Assembly (NCBI RefSeq): GCF_002929305.1 | Contig: NZ_PJIO01000022.1 | Coordinates: 1 to 47,293, forward strand | DNA length: 47,293 nucleotides | Source: Arthrobacter sp. GMC3 | GTDB lineage: Bacteria; Actinomycetota; Actinomycetes; Actinomycetales; Micrococcaceae | Direction of reading: 5' to 3' | Shown here: positions 1-7,422 of the stretch, piece by piece | Position numbering within the stretch: position 1 is the first letter of the stretch | How the letters are laid out: each line of letters starts with the position of its first letter | Position numbers and translations under genes: made by a program | The notes under the pieces: generated by a model | Told to the model about the DNA's origin: nothing | Seen by the model: only the letters and a program-made list of their open reading frames with translations | Databases searched by the model: none

Positions 1-42
1 GTCGCCACCCCGGCGTCCGGGGTCATGCACCCGACTGCTCAT
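1..42 (-). CDS. Start of an unidentified gene, truncated by the left edge
   Basis: An ATG at 42-40 opens a frame that stays open to the left edge (14 codons, beginning MSSRVHDPGRRGG). There is no Shine-Dalgarno sequence; instead a good -10 hexamer ends six bases before the ATG, which suggests a leaderless message. Too little protein is visible to assign a family. The call rests almost entirely on the promoter placement, so it is tentative. Confidence 0.3.
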   Translation of the reverse strand, partial: MSSRVHDPGRRGGD

Positions 43-48
43 ACCACC

Positions 49-77
49 ATTCTAATAGAACACATAACCTATTTCAA
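49..77 (-). promoter_or_regulatory. Promoter-like sequence with palindrome over the -10
   Basis: On the minus strand TTGAAA (77-72) is followed after 17 bases by TAGAAT (54-49), then six bases and an ATG. The 11-bp palindrome TTCTAATAGAA (50-60) covers the -10 box, so a repressor could act there. The region from about 45 to 125 is clearly AT-rich compared with the surrounding sequence. Match to the vegetative consensus is 5/6 in both boxes. Confidence 0.5.
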
Positions 78-178
78 GAGAAACAAAGATAGAATTCAAG
101 AACATTTATTCTAACAAACGAATTGGTGGCTCAGCCCGGCAGTTCGTGTACCTGGTTCATAAGATCGCCTGTATTTGG

Positions 179-2788
179 TCAGGACTTGCGTAGGAGCCTA
201 GCCAACTGTCGAACGGAGACGTTGGGCATGTAGGCCTCGCCCACGGCACGCCCGATAGCCGGCAACGACAACGCATCCTCGTACATCATGTAGAGCGTGC
301 GATGCCTGGGTTTGAACCGGCTTTTGAAGTGGGCCAGAGACGCAAAGCCGTACACAGGCTCCAGGGTCCGTGCCAACAAGCCCAGGATCCGCTCCATGGA
401 GGAATCCTCCAAAGAGGCGAACGGGTGCAGCGGCTCTTGCTCGTGGGCTTGCGCGCCGGACTCCTCCGAAGCCTCTCCCCCGTCTCCTTCAACGTCAGGG
501 TTTGTCGACAGTGGCGATCCCGACAATGAAATCGCGGCGACATGGTCCTTGAAGAAGAGAACCGCCTCGGCGATCAGGTATTCCATGACGCCGTTAAAGG
601 CATCGGTGTTGCGGCGCATGAAATCCAGGGTCCAGCTGACCACTTCACCGTGGGAGTACACGGGCAACCAGCTGGTCACCCCGTGGATGCGCCCATTCTC
701 CTCCACCGCCAAGCACAGCATGACCGCGTCGTCTTTAAGTTCGTTCACCCCGCCCAGGGTGAAGCCCATTTCCGGAAGGGCCCTCCCCGACACCCACTCC
801 TCGGAGATTTCATGGATTTGGGTGCGCATTCCGGTGGGCAGCTCGGAGTAGCGCTTCCATAGCGGGGTGATCTTCAGCTTGGCTGCCTTGTTCATGGCAG
901 TGCGGACGTTTTGCCAGTCCTTGCCCTTAAATTCCATGGATTGGATGTCAAGCAACGTCTCCGAAGCGACCGAAACACGTCTAAATCCCCGCTCGCGCAA
1001 GGGGGCCCAGAGTTCATCCGTCACCGAGTACAAACATGGCGTCAACGATTCCTGCGCACAGTGCTGAAGAAACTCATCTAGCGCGGCCTCATAGTGGTCC
1101 TTTTCGCCAATGGGGCCGCCCACTGTCACAGCAACACCAAAGTGTTCCTGGTAGGCAATGGCGACGGTTCCTGCGGCATTGAACCAGTAGTCGTTGTTGG
1201 CCCACTGGGTCATCCAGGACAACGAATCCCCGCCACGGCGGACCAGTACCGCGGCGCGTGCCTTGTCGCTACTGCCGGGAGCGCCTTCCAAGACACGCCG
1301 ACTCAACACCAGTGCCAACACGCTCAGCAGGCTGGCCAGCCAAAACACCGCTCCGCCCACACTGAAAAGCAGAGTAGAAAAGAAGCCGTGCGGGTACACG
1401 GCCGCGCCATAGCTGAACGGGAATGGATAGGGCAGCAAAATCTTAGGCAGGCTCGCCACCAGGGCTAGGAGCCCGTATTCTCCGTTGGCGTTTCCCTCCG
1501 CCACCCAGGCCACGGCGTAGAGCACCACGAACGCGCCCAGTAGCAGCGGCAGCAAGACGAAGGCACGACGGCGCAAGGCCGGGTCGGGGTCAATGCGAAA
1601 GTGCCGCCGGAAGACGACAAGCAGGGCCGCGATCAGGAACGGCACCAACACCACCGGCAGTACCTCCCACAATGATGCGTCAAAGCTGATGATCCGGCGT
1701 CCGCGCTGCAACGGCATGCCGAATCCGGCGAAGACCTGCAGGTAGATGCCGCTAACCACCCCGATGACAAGGTGTAGGTAGACGGCGGTCCAAAGCGCGA
1801 ATCGGTTCCCCCGGCGCAGTCCCTCGGCGCACACCAGCAACAACAGCAGCGGCATCAGTGCCAGTAGATGGCCGCCTGGCCCCAGCATGCCGGAGCCGTG
1901 GGTCAAGGTGTGGCAGCCCCGTTCCGCGGCGGTGCAACTGCCCTGTATCTGGGCCAGGGTGGGAACCGGGTTCACAATCAGGTTTCGCATCACCGCCAGC
2001 GGCCCCACAGGGGCGTGAACCAGAATCGTAATGAGCGGGCCCATCGCAAAAACCGCCACAACAATGGCAAGATTGGTCCGCACCTCGCGGCTGGTGGACC
2101 GCGCAATGATGGACACCCTTGGTGCGGGCAGCAGTGCCATGCCCATGACCAACCCCACCACCGCCCCCAGCAAGATCACCAGGTTTTGGGCGTGCCCCAC
2201 GTAAAGCGAGAGCATCAATGCGGCAGCGATGGTCAACGCGCGCACCCGCCGTCGCCACATCATGCTGATCAAGCGGCTGGCGGCCATCAGCGTCCCCACA
2301 GCCGCGGCAAAGGGGCCCAGCAGGCTGGCCTGGCTCATGCCGGCGAGCCATTCCAGATGTACGGCCACACCGATCTCGACCGTCAAGGCAAAGAGGACGA
2401 CGGCGACAACCTGGGTTGCGAAGAAGACAACGGCCGTGCGCCTCGTGCCCATGGTGGTTTCCGCCAATCCGAGCACACCCGCCAAGACCACAACTGCGGC
2501 AAGCAAGGCCCCTGGATTGGCGCTCAGAAACACGGTGGTAAAAATTGACCACCACTGCCCGTCCAGGAGGTCATGACTTTGAAAGCCCCAAGGATCGCTA
2601 GCGGCGGCATGTAGGTTCCCCAACGGCGAACCGGAGGCGAATCGCACAACGATGGTGCCAACGATGATGGCGAGAGTGAAGGGAACCCGGCGGACCCACG
2701 CCCCGGCAGCCAACGCCCGGGCCAGGGTGTCCCGGCGTCGGGGATCCCGGGGAAGGGCACCCGTAGGCGCCTGGTCAGCAGTGCTCAT
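179..2788 (-). CDS. MprF-like aminoacyl-phosphatidylglycerol synthase (DUF2156) with N-terminal membrane domain
   Basis: About 869 aa. The C-terminal third matches the lysyl-/alanyl-phosphatidylglycerol synthase domain (DUF2156): FKGKDWQNVRTAMNKA, the EEWV segment, GEVVSWTLDFMRR and NGVMEYLIAEA are family hallmarks. This domain transfers an amino acid from aminoacyl-tRNA to phosphatidylglycerol on the inner membrane face. The N-terminal two thirds hold many hydrophobic segments. The first about 200 residues look rhomboid-like (a late segment with GHAQNLVILLGAVVGLVMG) but without an obvious catalytic serine motif. The ATG at 2788 is chosen because it overlaps the stop of the upstream esterase by one base (TAATG), giving translational coupling; an in-frame extension to 2854 would lie inside the esterase. 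The amino acid transferred (Lys or Ala) cannot be read from the sequence. Confidence 0.85.
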   Translation of the reverse strand: MSTADQAPTGALPRDPRRRDTLARALAAGAWVRRVPFTLAIIVGTIVVRFASGSPLGNLHAAASDPWGFQSHDLLDGQWWSIFTTVFLSANPGALLAAVVVLAGVLGLAETTMGTRRTAVVFFATQVVAVVLFALTVEIGVAVHLEWLAGMSQASLLGPFAAAVGTLMAASRLISMMWRRRVRALTIAAALMLSLYVGHAQNLVILLGAVVGLVMGMALLPAPRVSIIARSTSREVRTNLAIVVAVFAMGPLITILVHAPVGPLAVMRNLIVNPVPTLAQIQGSCTAAERGCHTLTHGSGMLGPGGHLLALMPLLLLLVCAEGLRRGNRFALWTAVYLHLVIGVVSGIYLQVFAGFGMPLQRGRRIISFDASLWEVLPVVLVPFLIAALLVVFRRHFRIDPDPALRRRAFVLLPLLLGAFVVLYAVAWVAEGNANGEYGLLALVASLPKILLPYPFPFSYGAAVYPHGFFSTLLFSVGGAVFWLASLLSVLALVLSRRVLEGAPGSSDKARAAVLVRRGGDSLSWMTQWANNDYWFNAAGTVAIAYQEHFGVAVTVGGPIGEKDHYEAALDEFLQHCAQESLTPCLYSVTDELWAPLRERGFRRVSVASETLLDIQSMEFKGKDWQNVRTAMNKAAKLKITPLWKRYSELPTGMRTQIHEISEEWVSGRALPEMGFTLGGVNELKDDAVMLCLAVEENGRIHGVTSWLPVYSHGEVVSWTLDFMRRNTDAFNGVMEYLIAEAVLFFKDHVAAISLSGSPLSTNPDVEGDGGEASEESGAQAHEQEPLHPFASLEDSSMERILGLLARTLEPVYGFASLAHFKSRFKPRHRTLYMMYEDALSLPAIGRAVGEAYMPNVSVRQLARLLRKS

Positions 2789-4125
2789 TAAAAGCCGAGC
2801 CTGCCCTCTAGAAAGCGCAACGCCGAGGGCAGCGCCGCGTTGGCAACAGCCCATGAGTGTCCGCCGGGGAATGACTCCCTGGAGCTTTCAATGCCTGCTT
2901 TGTGGGCTGCCCGCTCCAGAACCGTAATGTTCTCGCTGTACATGGAATCCGAACGCCCGGAGGCGAACAGTCCTTGCACGTCGGGGTATTTGTTCTTGGC
3001 CAGCAGTGTTAGCGGCAGGACCTCGTCGAACGCTGCTGTGTTCCCGTTAAAGGCCTTGTCGATGGTTACCTGCCGGCTGGCAGCCAGGGCAGGTTCCTGC
3101 TCGGGCGAAATGGCCACAAATGATTGGAAGATATCCGGATGCCGGGTCACCATTTGGAGCGCGCAGGTACCACCATAGGAGAACCCGCCCACGGCCCAAT
3201 GTGCCGGGTTGGAATCCACGTCAAGATGAGAATTGATCCAGTTTGGGACGTCCTTGGCCATGTAGGTGTCAGCCTGGCCGAGCTCGGAATTCATGCACAT
3301 CGTATTGGCTTGATCGCTTCCGTTGGGATCAGGAATGACCACAACCGGTGCGAGCCCGTCATGCTTGGCGGCAAAGAGGTCAAGATCGTATTTCAGATTT
3401 GTCGCCGACAGCCAGGACTCTGGCGACCCCGGCTGACCACTGACAAGGACCAGAACCGGCAGCAACGGACGGTCTGGCGAAAAATACGCAGGCGGCAGGT
3501 ACACCACTGCGTTGCGTGCGTGGAAACCCGACAGTTTTCCGGCAATGTCAACGGAGCGAACCTCGCCCTGAGCGTCTGGCGCGCTGGAAACGGACCACCG
3601 GGAGGCCACAGACGATTTCATGAAACGCTGGGAAGTTTCTGCAGGTGCCGCATGCGGCACTCCCTGCGCAAGGACGGGAGGCCCCTGAACCAAGCTGCCC
3701 ACTGTTGGGTACTGGCCGAAGTAGGCGTTAATTTGCAGGGCACCGACTGTCGCAACGATGGCCATGGCAGCGACGGCTGCGGTGGCACGCACCACCGAGG
3801 TGCGCAGGGTGCCCGCGCCCGAGCGACGATGCCGCATCAAACCGCCCACCGCCGTCGCGCACCCCAAGAACACGGCCCACACGATAATCCCGACGTACAA
3901 CAAGACCGTGTTGGGCAGGTCCTCTGGCCACCAATACCAGAGATGGATGACGGCCCAGCCGCCGGCAAAACTCACAGCAGCCGCAAGGCCGGCGCAGACC
4001 AGCGCAAACAGCCACCACTTGACGCTGCGCCGGACCACGAGAAAGGCGAGGGCCACTCCACCAAGAATGACCGAGATGATGGGAAGTGGGCCGGAGAGCA
4101 GGCTCAGACCGTACACAAAATTCAC
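2788..4125 (-). CDS. Membrane-anchored alpha/beta-hydrolase esterase, antigen-85/esterase-D type
   Basis: 445 aa with a GTG start. Residues 1-135 hold about four hydrophobic segments. The rest is an extracytoplasmic-looking hydrolase of the putative esterase family (PF00756): nucleophile elbow GFSYG with Ser316, the SGQPGS strand-loop around residues 229-234, and a C-terminal GGHSWA histidine. It is translationally coupled to the MprF-like gene downstream. In Corynebacterium an aminoacyl-phosphatidylglycerol hydrolase is paired with the synthase in this way, so removal of the amino acid from lipid is the most attractive role; this is inference. Mycolyltransferase activity is unlikely because no mycolate genes are visible in the window. 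No good Shine-Dalgarno precedes the GTG. Confidence 0.8.
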   Translation of the reverse strand: MNFVYGLSLLSGPLPIISVILGGVALAFLVVRRSVKWWLFALVCAGLAAAVSFAGGWAVIHLWYWWPEDLPNTVLLYVGIIVWAVFLGCATAVGGLMRHRRSGAGTLRTSVVRATAAVAAMAIVATVGALQINAYFGQYPTVGSLVQGPPVLAQGVPHAAPAETSQRFMKSSVASRWSVSSAPDAQGEVRSVDIAGKLSGFHARNAVVYLPPAYFSPDRPLLPVLVLVSGQPGSPESWLSATNLKYDLDLFAAKHDGLAPVVVIPDPNGSDQANTMCMNSELGQADTYMAKDVPNWINSHLDVDSNPAHWAVGGFSYGGTCALQMVTRHPDIFQSFVAISPEQEPALAASRQVTIDKAFNGNTAAFDEVLPLTLLAKNKYPDVQGLFASGRSDSMYSENITVLERAAHKAGIESSRESFPGGHSWAVANAALPSALRFLEGRLGF

Positions 4126-4213
4126 TGCAACACCGCTACTTCTACTCCAATAATCCCGAACCTGGCGCCAACGTCTATGACTCTAGCTGGGAATTCGCAT
4201 AGAAAGCTGGGAG

Positions 4214-4645
4214 TCAGCGCCACGTGCCAATGCCCACCACGGGGCCTGCTTCCAGCCAGGAAGATAGCCCGGCGTAGGCGCCAAACTTCATGGCCAGCAG
4301 GACTTGGGAGCCCTTGTACTCAAGCATGACAATGACGACGTCGGGCGGGACTCTTGTGAGTTCGGCTTCCGTGGGTGCGCGGCGGCCCACCATCACGATC
4401 GAACTGCGCACCATTTTCAGGCGCGGGAGGGGGCTTAACGAAAGAAGCCGGAACCATTCAAGGTCCGACTCCTGATAACGACAAACCCCCATCGCCCAGC
4501 GATTGTTCGCCAGGCAGATGGAGGCGTCCACGGTGCCCAGGGCGCGCCGCAATTGCATGCGGCGCACCCCGAACAGGCACAGTGTAATGATCACCAGCAG
4601 GAATGCTCCTGCCAGGACGATGAACGGCATACCGAGTTCGTTCAT
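4214..4645 (-). CDS. DUF2550 family membrane protein
   Basis: 143 aa from the ATG at 4645 (MNELGMPFIVLAGAFLL). One N-terminal transmembrane segment is followed by a basic RRMQLRRALG stretch and a soluble domain ending in the family-typical SSWLEAGPVVGIGTWR. DUF2550 proteins sit directly behind atpC in many actinobacteria; their function is unknown. The start is ten bases after the atpC stop. An in-frame ATG at 4711 would overlap atpC by more than 50 bases and adds residues not typical of the family, so it was rejected. Probably the last gene of the atp transcript. Confidence 0.85.
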   Translation of the reverse strand: MNELGMPFIVLAGAFLLVIITLCLFGVRRMQLRRALGTVDASICLANNRWAMGVCRYQESDLEWFRLLSLSPLPRLKMVRSSIVMVGRRAPTEAELTRVPPDVVIVMLEYKGSQVLLAMKFGAYAGLSSWLEAGPVVGIGTWR

Positions 4646-4655
4646 CAATTGATTG

Positions 4656-4946
4656 CTAGCGAATCCCTGCGTTTGCTGCGGTGCCGTCTTGGAGACGGGC
4701 ACCATCAGCAACGATCACGACCCGGTTGCTGTCAACGGAGAAGAAGCCACCGTCAACGTCAACCGAGAAACGGCCGCCGTCCACGGGTGCGATCTCCAGC
4801 AAGCCCGGCGCCAAAACCGCGAGCAACGGAGCGTGACCGGGAAGAATGCCGATCTCGCCCTCGCTGGTAAACCCCTTCACAAGGGTCGCTGCGCCAGACC
4901 ACACAGCGTGGTCGGCCGCTACGATTTCAACTTCGAGGTTAGCCAT
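4656..4946 (-). CDS. atpC: ATP synthase F1 epsilon subunit
   Basis: 96 aa, MANLEVEIVAADHAVW onward, with the epsilon beta-sandwich signature GEIGILPGHAPLLAVLAPG and VDGGFFSVDSNRVVIVAD. Epsilon connects the rotor to the catalytic head and can inhibit ATP hydrolysis. The protein is short (about 96 aa against about 130-140 in E. coli) because the C-terminal helical hairpin is largely missing, as in many actinobacteria. The ATG lies two bases after the atpD stop, so the two are translationally linked. Confidence 0.95.
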   Translation of the reverse strand: MANLEVEIVAADHAVWSGAATLVKGFTSEGEIGILPGHAPLLAVLAPGLLEIAPVDGGRFSVDVDGGFFSVDSNRVVIVADGARLQDGTAANAGIR

Positions 4947-4948
4947 AT

Positions 4949-6406
4949 TTACTTCGTCGATTCCTGGATCTCGGCCCACTGACGCTCAACATCGTCCATG
5001 CCACCGATGTTGAAGAACGCCTGCTCGGCAATGTGGTCCACGTCGCCGTCGCAGATCGCGGTGAAGCCTTCAATGGTGTCCGCAATGGAAACCGTGGAGC
5101 CTTCGACGCCGGTGAACTGCTTGGCAGTGTACGTGTTCTGCGAGAGGAACTGCTGGATGCGGCGAGCACGCGATACAACGATCTTGTCCTCTTCACCGAG
5201 CTCGTCGATACCGAGGATCGCGATGATGTCCTGGAGTTCCTTGTTCTTCTGCAGGATCTGCTTGACACGCACAGCGGTGTTGTAGTGTGCGTGACCAACA
5301 TACTGCGGGTCAAGGATACGTGAGGTGGAAGTCAACGGATCGATGGCCGGGTACAGACCACGGGAAGCGATTTCACGGGAAAGTTCCGTGGTCGCATCCA
5401 AGTGGGCGAAGGTCGCGGCCGGGGCCGGGTCGGTGTAGTCATCAGCAGGCACGTAGACGGCCTGCATGGACGTGATCGAGTGACCCTTGGTCGAGGTGAT
5501 GCGCTCCTGGAGCAGGCCCATCTCATCGGCGAGGTTCGGCTGGTAACCCACAGCTGAAGGCATACGCCCCAGCAGTGTGGAAACCTCGGAACCGGCCTGC
5601 GTGAAACGGAAGATGTTGTCAATGAAGAGCAACACATCCTGGTTCTGCACGTCACGGAAGTACTCAGCCATGGTCAGTGCCGAGAGGGCAACGCGCAAAC
5701 GCGTTCCCGGCGGCTCATCCATCTGGCCGAAGACTAGCGCGGTGTCCTTGAGAACACCGGCTTCTTCCATTTCAACCCAAAGGTCGTTACCTTCACGGGT
5801 GCGCTCACCAACACCGGCGAATACCGAAGTACCACCGAAGTTACGGGCCACACGGGTGATCATTTCCTGGATCAAAACGGTCTTACCGACACCGGCACCA
5901 CCGAACAGACCAATCTTTCCACCCTTGATGTACGGGGTGAGCAAGTCAATGGACTTGATACCGGTCTCGAGCATCTCCGTGGAGCCCTCGAGTGAGGCAA
6001 AAGCCGGGGGCTTGCGGTGGATGGGCCAGCGCTCGGAAATGTTCAGTTCCGATTCCTTCACGTCCAGGGGCTCGCCCAAAACGTTGAAGATGTGGCCCTT
6101 GACGCCGTCGCCCACGGGCACGGTGATGGGTGCTCCGAGGTCCCGCACGCTGGTACCGCGGACAAGGCCGTCGGTAGCCTGCAAGGAGATGGCGCGAATG
6201 AGGCCGTCTCCGAGGTGCTGGCTGGTTTCGAAGGTGATGGTTTTGGTCTCACCGTTGAGAGTGATCTCGGTGGCGAGGGCGTTGTAAATGGCGGGAATGC
6301 CGTCAGCCGGGAATTCGACGTCGACAACCGGGCCGATAACGCGCGCAATGCGGCCTGTGGCACCGGCCTTCGGAGCGGTTCCCTGCTCGTTAAGTTGGGC
6401 AGTCAT
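4949..6406 (-). CDS. atpD: ATP synthase F1 beta subunit (catalytic)
   Basis: 485 aa. The P-loop GGAGVGKT is at about residues 169-176, followed by GERTREGNDL and the FTQAGSEVSTLLGRMPSAVGYQPNLA stretch (catalytic and DELSEED-region neighbours). Beta subunits form and hydrolyse ATP at the alpha/beta interface on the cytoplasmic side. The ATG at 6406 is preferred over an in-frame GTG three codons upstream because GTGAGAGAG sits in front of it as a ribosome-binding region. The 51-base gap to atpG has no clear hairpin. Confidence 0.97.
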   Translation of the reverse strand: MTAQLNEQGTAPKAGATGRIARVIGPVVDVEFPADGIPAIYNALATEITLNGETKTITFETSQHLGDGLIRAISLQATDGLVRGTSVRDLGAPITVPVGDGVKGHIFNVLGEPLDVKESELNISERWPIHRKPPAFASLEGSTEMLETGIKSIDLLTPYIKGGKIGLFGGAGVGKTVLIQEMITRVARNFGGTSVFAGVGERTREGNDLWVEMEEAGVLKDTALVFGQMDEPPGTRLRVALSALTMAEYFRDVQNQDVLLFIDNIFRFTQAGSEVSTLLGRMPSAVGYQPNLADEMGLLQERITSTKGHSITSMQAVYVPADDYTDPAPAATFAHLDATTELSREIASRGLYPAIDPLTSTSRILDPQYVGHAHYNTAVRVKQILQKNKELQDIIAILGIDELGEEDKIVVSRARRIQQFLSQNTYTAKQFTGVEGSTVSIADTIEGFTAICDGDVDHIAEQAFFNIGGMDDVERQWAEIQESTK

Positions 6407-6457
6407 CTCTCTCACTTCACTTGTGTGGATGGCATTGAATAAGTTTGGATGGGGCTG

Positions 6458-7351
6458 CTAAGAGGCGTTGAGCGCATCAGCGCCCGCAACAATCTCGGAG
6501 AGCTCCTGCGTAATTTCGGCCTGCCGGGCGTTGTTACGAAGTCGCGTGTACTTCTTGATCAGATCGCTTGCGTTGTCGCCTGCAGTCTTCATGGCCCGCT
6601 GGCGTGCAGCGAGCTCGGAAGCTGCCGCCTGCAACAGTGCGGAGAAGATGCGTGATTCGATGTACCGCGGCAACAAAGCGTCCAGGACGTCTGCGGGCTC
6701 CGGTTCAAACTCGTACAGCGGCAACAGATCGGATGAGGACTCTACTTCTTCCTCAACAACTTCAAGCGGTAGCAGACGAATGACTGTCGGCTCCTGAACA
6801 ACCATTGACTTGAACTGGGTGTAGACGACGTGGATCTCATCCACGCCACCCTCTTCAAAGTCTGTTGCGAAGTCCTGCAGCAGGGCCTCGCGAAGTTCAC
6901 GTGCAGTTTCAAATTCCGGGGCGTCAGTTCCACCGGTCCATACCTTGGCGTATTCGCGGCCACGGAAGTCAAAGTATGCCTGAGCCTTGCGGCCGACCAG
7001 GTAGGTCGTGACGTCTTTGCCTTCTTCGTGCAGCAACTCGATAAGGTGCTCTGCCTGCTTCAAAACGCTGGCGGAGTAGGAACCGGCAAGACCACGGTCT
7101 GAAGTCATTACCAATACCGCAGCCCGGCGGATCTGTGCGGGCTCGGTGGTCAGCGGGTGGTCGACCTCGGACTGGGACGCAACGGCAGAAACGGCACGGG
7201 TGATCGCATTGGAGTACGGCAATGACGCCGTGACACGTACACGTGCCTTTCCAATGCGGGACGCAGCGATAAGTTCCATCGCCTTGAAGATCTTTTGCAT
7301 CGACGTGGTCGATGAGATCTTCTGGCGGTAAACCCGTATCTGGGCTCCCAT
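6458..7351 (-). CDS. atpG: ATP synthase F1 gamma subunit
   Basis: 297 aa. The N-terminal helix (MGAQIRVYRQKISSTTSMQKIFKAMELIAASRI) and C-terminal helix (RQRAMKTAGDNASDLI...YTRLRNNARQAEITQELSEIVAGADAL) form the rotating coiled coil inside the alpha/beta ring; both are well conserved, as is the VMTSDRGLAGSYS core. The leader has a duplicated purine-rich AAAGGACA element (7352-7374), the nearer copy at Shine-Dalgarno distance. A strong stem-loop separates it from atpA. Confidence 0.96.
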   Translation of the reverse strand: MGAQIRVYRQKISSTTSMQKIFKAMELIAASRIGKARVRVTASLPYSNAITRAVSAVASQSEVDHPLTTEPAQIRRAAVLVMTSDRGLAGSYSASVLKQAEHLIELLHEEGKDVTTYLVGRKAQAYFDFRGREYAKVWTGGTDAPEFETARELREALLQDFATDFEEGGVDEIHVVYTQFKSMVVQEPTVIRLLPLEVVEEEVESSSDLLPLYEFEPEPADVLDALLPRYIESRIFSALLQAAASELAARQRAMKTAGDNASDLIKKYTRLRNNARQAEITQELSEIVAGADALNAS

Positions 7352-7374
7352 GTTTGTCCTTTCCTTGTCCTTTA

Positions 7375-7410
7375 CTTAGCTTGCCGGTCCTCACGGACCG
7401 ACAAGCTAAG
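7375..7410 (-). promoter_or_regulatory. Stem-loop in the atpA-atpG intercistronic RNA
   Basis: On the transcribed (minus) strand two 16-base arms flank a GUGA loop, which fits the GNRA tetraloop rule. All positions pair, with a single U-G wobble. On the opposite strand the same position would be a C-A mismatch, so the structure is better as this RNA. It is not followed by a U-run, so it is not a standard terminator. An RNA-processing or stability element is the likeliest role. Confidence 0.7.
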
Positions 7411-7422
7411 TGGGGGATGGTG

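Noticed and set aside
4166..4215. GACTC/GAGTC and repeated AGCTGGGA behind the DUF2550 gene as an atp-operon terminator
   Set aside because: Only five pairs, a long loop and direct rather than inverted repeats; no U-run.
3124..4329. 401-codon open frame on the plus strand opposite the esterase
   Set aside because: Mirror of a GC-rich gene; composition is Arg/His/Gln-rich without domains, while the minus-strand frame has a full catalytic motif set.
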